The position numbers and the translations under genes are program-made. From NCBI GenBank assembly GCA_021796315.1, contig JAJYOH010000165.1:1-10611 (forward strand): a stretch of 10,611 nucleotides of DNA. The letters run 5' to 3'. The notes below the pieces were generated by a model. That model was not told the origin of the DNA and did not search any database. It saw only the letters and a list, made by a program, of their open reading frames with translations. This document shows positions 1 to 4,262 of this stretch, one piece after another. This stretch comes from Chloroflexota bacterium (lineage in GTDB: Bacteria > Chloroflexota > Anaerolineae > Anaerolineales > Villigracilaceae). The first letter of the stretch is position 1. Each line of letters begins with the position of its first letter.

Positions 1-24
1 CTTCTTGGCGTCCTTCGCGGTTGA
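1..24 (-). repeat. Fragment of a dispersed intergenic repeat (copy 1)
   Basis: Read on the minus strand, positions 20-4 give CCGCGAAGGACGCCAAG. Positions 3424-3439 give the closely related CCGCAGAGACGCCAAG on the plus strand, with the 9-mer GACGCCAAG and the CCGC start identical. Short 'CCGCgAAGGACGCcAAG' units like this are familiar from intergenic regions of many environmental bacterial genomes. That family link is from memory and not from a search. The copy runs off the window edge, so its true length is unknown. Confidence 0.5.
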
Positions 25-42
25 AGAACTTGAATTTGTGAA

Positions 43-76
43 TGCCGTTTGGTTAGGTGAGAGTCCACGCGGGAGG
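43..76 (+). repeat. Imperfect direct repeat, copy A, upstream of the nucleotidyltransferase cassette
   Basis: This 34-base stretch matches positions 938-971 at 24 of 34 positions without gaps. The shared blocks are CGTTTGGTT, TCCACGC and GGA. The two copies bracket the two-gene cassette (116-905) in the same orientation. Copy A also carries GGGAGG (71-76), which could serve as a ribosome binding site for a TTG codon at 86. Confidence 0.5.
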
Positions 77-102
77 AAAATTTAATTGAAGTCTCAACAT
101 GC

Positions 103-108
103 TATAAT
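103..108 (+). promoter_or_regulatory. Candidate -10 element, possibly giving a leaderless message
   Basis: A consensus TATAAT ends 7 nt before the ATG at 116, so transcription would start at or within a base or two of the start codon. No good -35 hexamer sits 16-18 nt upstream (80-86 is A/T-rich only). If it is real, the first gene of the cassette is made from a leaderless mRNA. The alternative is a TTG start at 86 with GGAGG at 72-76, in which case this hexamer is just coding sequence. Confidence 0.4.
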
Positions 109-115
109 CAACAAC

Positions 116-343
116 ATGGACGTCGGCGACATCCGTTTTTACCAGGAACGCTGGAAAGCCGTCGAGGAAATCGAACGGCAGGAGTTGCGTGCCCTGACGC
201 CAAAACAGAATTGGAAGCATCTAAATTCCATCTTGCGGCGGGCGAAACGTCTTGGAATTCGGCGAGGCGATGACGATGGGGAAATGGAGGTTTTTAACCG
301 GTGGGCAAAAATCCGAAGGTATTATGGATATGAATCAATCTGA
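116..343 (+). CDS. Small charged helical protein, putative antitoxin-like partner
   Basis: The product is 75 residues from the ATG at 116 (85 if a TTG at 86, which has GGAGG nine bases upstream, is used). I know no named family with certainty. The sequence is strongly helical and charged, has no Cys, signal peptide or membrane segment, and has a recognisable 'FYQERWKAVEEIERQELRAL' start and an 'RWAKIRRYYGYES' end. From memory, similar small proteins occur next to nucleotidyltransferase genes in Chloroflexota. The gene overlaps the next one by 20 nt, so the two are co-translated as an operon. A partner or antitoxin role is inferred only from size, order and overlap. The ATG is preferred because of the TATAAT just upstream and the natural-looking N-terminus (MDVGDIRFYQ), but the TTG cannot be excluded. 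Confidence 0.7.
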   Translation: MDVGDIRFYQERWKAVEEIERQELRALTPKQNWKHLNSILRRAKRLGIRRGDDDGEMEVFNRWAKIRRYYGYESI

Positions 344-905
344 CCATCTTGAACCGCTCCTTGATGCGTTGGATGCTTTGCAAAGACTGTTATCGCGCTT
401 TGGTAATCGAGGCGTGATTATCGGCGGAGCGGCAGTTGGTATCTTGGGTAGGGCACGCTACACCGAAGATGTCGATGCAATGTTCCTGCTTTCCAGCGAA
501 GACCTGCCCCGTCTTTTGGAAATGGCAAAAGAAGAAGGAATCGAGCCACGAATTGAAAATGCGGTTGATTTTGCGCGAAAAAGCCGCGTTTTGCTTTTGA
601 GACATACTTTGACAGACACAGGCATAGACATATCACTTGGGGCGTTGCCGTTTGAAGAGGAAATGGTCGAACGCAGTGTACTGCATGAGGTGGATGAGAC
701 TTTACAGTTACGCCTGCCAACTCCCGAAGACTTGATTATCATGAAGGCCATCGCGCACCGTCCCAAGGATTTGGAGGATATTCGAACCATCGCAGAAAAA
801 TATCCAAACCTGGACGTGAGGCGGATCAAAAAGTGGGTCAAAGCATTTGGGGAAGCATTGGAAACTCCTGACCTTTGGAATGTAGTTAAACCCCTGTTGA
901 AGTAG
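324..905 (+). CDS. AbiEii/MNT-type nucleotidyltransferase, putative toxin of a toxin-antitoxin-like pair
   Basis: The product is 193 residues. The nucleotidyltransferase fold signature is clear: a GG motif at residues 34-35 (VIIGGAAVGILGR), then R45-x-T47-E-D49-V-D51, where D49 and D51 would be the metal-binding pair, and D102 (in TGIDISLG) is a plausible third carboxylate. The C-terminal part carries PEDLIIMKAIAHRPKDLEDI (residues 134-153), the K...R.KD..DI pattern typical of AbiEii/DUF1814-like proteins, which transfer nucleotides to tRNA or protein in systems studied elsewhere. The ATG at 324 is chosen for the GAAGG at 315-319; the ATG at 330 is an equally possible start. An in-frame ATG at 252 lies deep inside the upstream gene and is less likely. 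The overlap with the upstream small gene implies coupled expression. Toxicity or phage defence is inference; a housekeeping transferase is not excluded. Confidence 0.82.
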   Translation: MDMNQSDHLEPLLDALDALQRLLSRFGNRGVIIGGAAVGILGRARYTEDVDAMFLLSSEDLPRLLEMAKEEGIEPRIENAVDFARKSRVLLLRHTLTDTGIDISLGALPFEEEMVERSVLHEVDETLQLRLPTPEDLIIMKAIAHRPKDLEDIRTIAEKYPNLDVRRIKKWVKAFGEALETPDLWNVVKPLLK

Positions 906-937
906 CATTTTGTCGCAAATTCGCCGACGGGAACAGA

Positions 938-971
938 TGTCGTTTGGTTGTACGGGAATCCACGCAGGAAA
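938..971 (+). repeat. Imperfect direct repeat, copy B, downstream of the nucleotidyltransferase cassette
   Basis: This is the partner of positions 43-76 (24 of 34 identical). It starts 33 nt after the nucleotidyltransferase stop codon. The surrounding spacer 906-1137 holds no credible gene on either strand. The sequence after the repeat does not resemble the start of the small upstream gene, so this is not simply a decayed second cassette. Confidence 0.5.
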
Positions 972-1115
972 GGATGGTCAATGGCCTTGGAAATTTGGTT
1001 AATGGACTTTGCAACCCAGGGACAAAAATTACTGTCATAAGGTAAGGCTGGTCATTGAGTTGGATGGAAACGTCCATGGAGGAGACGAGTTAAGGGAAAA
1101 CGCATTCTCCAACAG

Positions 1116-1137
1116 AAGGCCATTTTGGGCCAGCCTT
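1116..1137. terminator. Weak hairpin between converging transcripts
   Basis: AAGGC at 1116-1120 pairs with GCCTT at 1133-1137. Two wobble pairs can extend the stem to 7 bp around an 8-nt loop. Read on the plus strand it is followed by TTTTATT, so it could end the cassette transcript. On the minus strand it begins immediately after the glmS stop codon but lacks a good U-tract. It is the only hairpin seen between the two converging genes. Confidence 0.4.
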
Positions 1138-2979
1138 TTATTCCACAGTTACACTTTTTGCTAAATTCCTCGGCTGGTCAACATCCAGGCCGCGGATGGC
1201 GGCGATGTGATAGGCCAGCAATTGCAGCGGCAGAACCGTCACAATGGGGGACAGCATCCATGGCGTTTCAGGGACCCAAAGAACATGATCTGCCATTCCT
1301 TTGACAAGCTCGTCGCCATCGGTGGCTATTGCGATAACCATGCCGCCGCGCGCCTTGGCCTGTTGGATCTGGCTGATCATTTTCTCGTGCCACGGATCTT
1401 TGGGCGCGAGACACAAAACCGGCATGGTCCGGTCAATCAATGCAATCGGGCCGTGCTTCATTTCACCTGCTGGATAGCCTTCGGCGTGGATGTAGGAAAT
1501 TTCCTTTAGCTTCAAAGCGCCTTCGTAGGCGATGGGCATGTTGATGCCGCGTCCGAGATACAAACAATCGCGAATGTCTTTCAGTACATACGCGACCTTT
1601 TCCGCTTCGGCTTCACGCTCCAATGTACGGCTGACCAGATCGGGCACGAGTCGCAGGTCGGAGACCAATGACTTGCGAGTCTTTTCGTCAATGACGCCGC
1701 GCAAGTCTGCCAGCAGAATTGCGAGCATGTACTGGTCAACCAGAGGTGCGGTAAAAGCCTTCGTCGAAGCCACGCCGATTTCGGGTCCGGTTTGCATCGA
1801 GATGAATCCGTCCGCGACGCGCATGGCCTGCGATCCGATCGCGTTGACGATGCTCCATACCACTGCGCCTTTTCGCCGTCCTTCTTCCATGGCGGCCAGC
1901 GTGTCGGCTGTCTCGCCGCTTTGACTGATCGCCAGCACGACGGTTTTGTCGTTCAAGATCGGCTCGCTGTAACGGAACTCGGACGCGATCACGACCTCAA
2001 CCGGTACGCGTGCAATTTTCTCGATCAAATATTTTCCGACCATGCCTGCGTAGGCAGCAGTTCCACAGGCGGTGATATAAATTTTCTCGATTTTGTTTGC
2101 AAACTCTTTGGTGAGCTTTAGGTCGGGCAGGCGGATTTCGCCTTTGACAAAATCAACGCGGCCGGCCAGCGTGTCGGTCAGGGCGCGCACCTGCTCGTGG
2201 ATTTCCTTTTGCATGAAATGGCGGTACTCGCCTTTTTCAGCCGCCACCGGATCCCACGAAATGATTTGCACCTGCGGTTTGACCGCCGCGCCCTCGATCG
2301 TTTCCAGTTTAATGTTTTCGCGCGTAATGACTGCCATCTGCCGCGATTCCAAAAAGATCACTCTGCGCGTGTGTTCCATGATGGCGGGCGTGTCGCTGGC
2401 TAAATAATTTTCACCTTCACCCAGGCCGATCACCACGCCGCCCGCATTGCCGATGCGCGCTGTAACAATTTTGTCCGGCTCATCAGCCGACAACAGCACT
2501 ACCACGTTCGCGCCTTGAATTTGCTTGAACGTTTGGCGCGCAGCTTCCACCAGTCCCATGCCCGCCGCCAAATAATGCTCAACGAGATGCACGATGGTTT
2601 CCGTGTCGGTGTCCGATTGGAATTCGACGCCCTCGGCCATCAACTCATCCTTGAGTTCAAGGAAATTCTCAACGATGCCATTCTGCACGACTACCACGCG
2701 TCCGCTCTTCCCGACGTGCGGGTGTGCGTTGCGGGCTGACGGAGCGCCGTGCGTGGCCCAGCGTGTGTGACCAATCCCGGGCGCGCCGTTGATCGGCGAC
2801 TTTCCAACGAGATCAATCAATTGGGACAACTTGCCCGCATCTTTCCGGACTTCGAGCCGGCCGCCGCTAACGATAGCCAGCCCAGCCGAGTCGTAGCCGC
2901 GATATTCCAGCCTTTTCAGGCCATTGAGGATGATCGGCGTCGCATCACGCGGCCCGATATATCCGACGATTCCACACAT
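1138..2979 (-). CDS. glmS: Glutamine--fructose-6-phosphate aminotransferase (isomerizing)
   Basis: The enzyme makes glucosamine-6-phosphate from fructose-6-phosphate and glutamine, the first committed step to UDP-GlcNAc for the cell envelope; it is cytosolic. The 613 residues match the usual length of about 610. The N-terminal class II glutaminase domain (about 1-225) begins MCGIVGYIG, with Cys2 as nucleophile after Met removal, and has GHTRWATHG (70-78) and the QNGIVEN motif. Two SIS domains follow (about 290-430 and 460-600), with ITACGTAAYAG, SQSGETADT and HAEGYPAGEMKHGP, and the protein ends with the conserved AKSVTVE. The start at 2979 is fixed by the need for N-terminal Cys2 and by GGAGG at 2991-2987, 7 nt upstream. 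The open frame extends upstream to 3156, but that part is leader RNA. Expression is very likely controlled by the glmS ribozyme in the leader (3142-3271). Confidence 0.97.
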   Translation of the reverse strand: MCGIVGYIGPRDATPIILNGLKRLEYRGYDSAGLAIVSGGRLEVRKDAGKLSQLIDLVGKSPINGAPGIGHTRWATHGAPSARNAHPHVGKSGRVVVVQNGIVENFLELKDELMAEGVEFQSDTDTETIVHLVEHYLAAGMGLVEAARQTFKQIQGANVVVLLSADEPDKIVTARIGNAGGVVIGLGEGENYLASDTPAIMEHTRRVIFLESRQMAVITRENIKLETIEGAAVKPQVQIISWDPVAAEKGEYRHFMQKEIHEQVRALTDTLAGRVDFVKGEIRLPDLKLTKEFANKIEKIYITACGTAAYAGMVGKYLIEKIARVPVEVVIASEFRYSEPILNDKTVVLAISQSGETADTLAAMEEGRRKGAVVWSIVNAIGSQAMRVADGFISMQTGPEIGVASTKAFTAPLVDQYMLAILLADLRGVIDEKTRKSLVSDLRLVPDLVSRTLEREAEAEKVAYVLKDIRDCLYLGRGINMPIAYEGALKLKEISYIHAEGYPAGEMKHGPIALIDRTMPVLCLAPKDPWHEKMISQIQQAKARGGMVIAIATDGDELVKGMADHVLWVPETPWMLSPIVTVLPLQLLAYHIAAIRGLDVDQPRNLAKSVTVE

Positions 2980-2998
2980 GGGGGATCCTCCAGTTTTA

Positions 2999-3036
2999 CA
3001 GGTGTCATGTGCCATGTGCCAGGCACTTGATACCTG
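2999..3036 (-). other. Strong hairpin just upstream of the glmS ribosome binding site
   Basis: Nine base pairs (2999-3007 with 3028-3036, one G-T wobble), then a T/T mismatch, then five more pairs (GTGCC 3009-3013 with GGCAC 3022-3026) enclose an 8-nt loop. In the glmS message it sits 7 nt before GGAGG and leaves the ribosome binding site open. It is not part of the ribozyme core. It could shield the cleaved 5' end of the message, or it could be an inserted palindromic repeat; the sequence alone does not decide. Confidence 0.6.
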
Positions 3037-3084
3037 ATACCGAAATATTGGCACTTCAAATTCGCCATTCTCCACGGTTTTATG

Positions 3085-3102
3085 TTTTCCGTTACCGGAA
3101 AA
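3085..3102 (-). other. Small hairpin in the glmS leader
   Basis: A perfect 7-bp stem (TTTTCCG with CGGAAAA) with a 4-nt loop lies between the ribozyme P3 hairpin and the glmS start. It may correspond to a divergent P4-like element of the ribozyme or be independent. On neither strand does it have the GC-rich stem of a convincing intrinsic terminator. Confidence 0.4.
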
Positions 3103-3141
3103 TATTGTTATGGAGTTTATATCCTGGAGGGAAAGGTAGAT

Positions 3142-3271
3142 CGGGTGATGGTTCACCCGGAGGGCTTCCGCTGATCTGTCGATTTTTTCAACCGTAGTGG
3201 TCGATTGGCTCCATCCCGCGATGGAGAACCCTCATCCTCGTCACCCTTCAAAACTTGAAGGGCCGTGCGCT
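3142..3271 (-). ncRNA. glmS ribozyme (GlcN6P-responsive self-cleaving riboswitch), variant with enlarged P2a region
   Basis: Read on the minus strand, the region reproduces the order of the glmS ribozyme core. AGCGC lies at 3271-3267, with predicted cleavage between A3271 and G3270. An 8-bp P1 hairpin follows (3262-3255 with 3251-3244, loop 3 nt). Directly after it comes TGACGAGG (3243-3236), the same segment that follows P1 in the Thermoanaerobacter and Bacillus ribozymes. GAGGGTT pairs with the CCCTC of AGCGGAAGCCCTCCGG (3172-3157) to form P2. P3 is a perfect 7-bp hairpin (CGGGTGA with TCACCCG, 3159-3142). Between GGGTT and AGCGGAAG, where the known ribozymes have a short loop, there are two extra hairpins: 3226-3209 (7 bp) and one formed by TCGACC and GGTTGA. 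Core differences from the usual GCGCC are an A at position 5 and a matching change to A in the opposite GGCGG. Its place directly upstream of glmS is the expected one. A P4 domain is not clear. In the family, GlcN6P binding triggers cleavage and loss of the message. Confidence 0.87.
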
Positions 3272-3327
3272 GTCTTTCCCGATAGATTTTTCGTACCACC
3301 TCCTAAATGGAATTTCATGCGAACGCA

Positions 3328-3333
3328 ATTATA
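3328..3333 (-). promoter_or_regulatory. Candidate -10 element of the glmS promoter
   Basis: A consensus TATAAT on the minus strand lies about 57 nt upstream of the predicted ribozyme cleavage site, so the transcript would start near 3321 and run about 340 nt before the glmS ATG. The hexamer 17 nt further upstream (GAAAGT, 3356-3351) is a poor -35. The position fits a promoter placed just before the ribozyme. Confidence 0.5.
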
Positions 3334-3422
3334 ACTTATTTAGATGTAGAACTTTCGGCCATTAATCCCAACTACTACCTTCAAATTCCGGATGCAAATT
3401 TCTCGAAAACTTTCAATGTAAA

Positions 3423-3439
3423 GCCGCAGAGACGCCAAG
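3423..3439 (+). repeat. Fragment of a dispersed intergenic repeat (copy 2)
   Basis: CCGCAGAGACGCCAAG at 3424-3439 matches the reverse complement of positions 4-20, apart from one indel and one or two substitutions. The TTCTTTGCAGAGG that follows at about 3451-3463 looks like a decayed further unit. The two copies lie in opposite orientations about 3.4 kb apart. Confidence 0.5.
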
Positions 3440-3510
3440 TTTCTTGTTGCTTCTTTGCAGAGGACATCGGGATGAGCGGCGAACATACTGTGCCTATTGC
3501 ATTTATTCCT

Positions 3511-3541
3511 TAGCGGGTCGAATACCCCGCCGCTTGTGGCG
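3511..3541 (+). repeat. Probable degenerate palindromic intergenic repeat
   Basis: The stretch contains GGGTCGAATACCCCG followed by CGCCGCTTGTGGCG, a 5-bp stem (CGCCG/TGGCG, one G-T pair) with a 4-nt loop. It resembles the 'GGGTCGAATACCCCGCCGCTTG' unit that I recall from intergenic regions of unrelated bacteria. Only one copy is seen in this window, so the repeat status rests on recall. Confidence 0.35.
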
Positions 3542-3599
3542 AGAAGATCTTCCGCTTGGTTTGCAGGCGCAGATAGTGGTAATCATGGGGAGCAAGGGA

Positions 3600-4262
3600 T
3601 TACCCTTTGCGGTCATCATCAGCGCCACCATTCTTCGCGCCCACAGCCCTTTCCAGGGACTCTTTGCCTTCGTTGATCGAAAAATAGATCAACCCAATAA
3701 CGCCGAGACTGTCGGTGAAACCAAAGCCTGTAAATTGATAGATCGAACTGGCAACAAGCAAAACCATCGACATGTAAATGCAGACCATCGTGCAATTTGC
3801 ATCGGCTAGGATTGGTACGGAGTTGAGAGTTCGTCCGACCTTGCGTTTGCCCATCACCAGTGCCCACATGACAGCGATGGAGATCAGTGAAATGATCGTG
3901 CCGCTCAAAGTCGTGGTCGGTTTGTGGCCGGTGAATAAATTGTAGATGGCAGTGATGAACAATCCGACTGCCAGCAGATAAAATCCCCAGCCCGTGATAC
4001 GCAGGGCGGTTCGCTCAAATCCTCCGCGCGGCGTATCGGGGTGCTGGCGGATTCGAATCACCATCGCCAGAATGCCGATGCCCGACGCGACCTCGATGAA
4101 ACTGTCCACGCCAAAACCGAAGAGGGTCAGCGCTTCATCGTGCGCGCCGAAATAGACCGAAACCAATCCTTCCAGCAGGTTGTAGACTATGGTGAATATC
4201 GCAAGCCATAGTGCGTAATTGTAAAAACGGTTTTGTTGCGAATCTTGTGCAAGTGTGGTCAT
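3600..4262 (-). CDS. Short CDF-like (cation diffusion facilitator) membrane protein with a Cys-x3-Cys pair
   Basis: The product is 220 residues with about six hydrophobic segments, and it fits the membrane domain of the CDF family (metal/proton antiporters in the inner membrane). In the second segment, LFGFGVDSFIEVASG places D53 and E57 where CDF proteins have the Asp-x3-Asp metal pair. In the fifth, ADANCTMVCIYMSM (153-166) lines up with the usual SDAxHxxxD motif but puts C157 and C161 in place of His and Asp. The TDSLG at 183-187 fits the Asp-containing sixth segment. The usual cytoplasmic C-terminal metallochaperone-like domain is missing; only a short charged tail remains. The start ATG overlaps the stop of the upstream yfhO-like gene (ATGA), with a GGAGTGAAGG ribosome binding site just before it. 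Transport activity and metal are not known. The Cys pair suggests a thiol-binding metal or a sensory or redox use; this is inference. Confidence 0.85.
   Translation of the reverse strand: MTTLAQDSQQNRFYNYALWLAIFTIVYNLLEGLVSVYFGAHDEALTLFGFGVDSFIEVASGIGILAMVIRIRQHPDTPRGGFERTALRITGWGFYLLAVGLFITAIYNLFTGHKPTTTLSGTIISLISIAVMWALVMGKRKVGRTLNSVPILADANCTMVCIYMSMVLLVASSIYQFTGFGFTDSLGVIGLIYFSINEGKESLERAVGAKNGGADDDRKG

Larger units (their letters stand above)
3334..3599. other. Gene-free spacer holding repeat scraps
   Basis: The stretch lies between the CDF-like gene stop (3600) and the glmS promoter. The plus-strand open frames here (3307-3513 and 3444-3809) have no ribosome binding site worth the name and no recognisable protein pattern. 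What can be seen are two repeat-like fragments, 3423-3439 and 3511-3541, listed separately. No convincing terminator with a U-tract follows the CDF-like gene. The GC-rich palindromic bits around 3511-3541 (CGGGT/ACCCCG and CGCCG/TGGCG) could act as weak barriers. Confidence 0.6.

Noticed and set aside
390..841. Minus-strand open frames opposite the nucleotidyltransferase
   Set aside because: The plus-strand frame has clear catalytic motifs; the antisense frames are overlapping by-products without motifs.
1207..2739. Several plus-strand open frames of 68-130 codons inside the glmS gene
   Set aside because: They lie entirely antisense to well-conserved glmS coding sequence and show no ribosome binding sites or family motifs.
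2980..3156. A 59-residue N-terminal extension of GlmS from an in-frame start at 3156
   Set aside because: GlmS needs Cys directly after the initiator Met, the ATG at 2979 has an ideal GGAGG 7 nt upstream, and the extension overlaps the leader hairpins and the ribozyme P3.
3156..3299. A 47-codon open frame on the minus strand starting GTG near 3299, after AGGAG, and crossing the ribozyme
   Set aside because: The GTG touches the AGGAG with no spacing, the peptide shows no family pattern, and the region is better explained by ribozyme structure.
3291..3304. T-box-like GGAGGTGGTACGA on the minus strand
   Set aside because: A T-box antiterminator sits near the 3' end of its leader before a terminator. 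Here it is near the 5' end, followed by the ribozyme, without a specifier stem or terminator.
3307..3809. Two overlapping plus-strand open frames in the spacer and the end of the CDF-like gene
   Set aside because: There is no ribosome binding site and no recognisable protein pattern, one crosses repeat fragments and the other runs antisense into the CDF-like gene.
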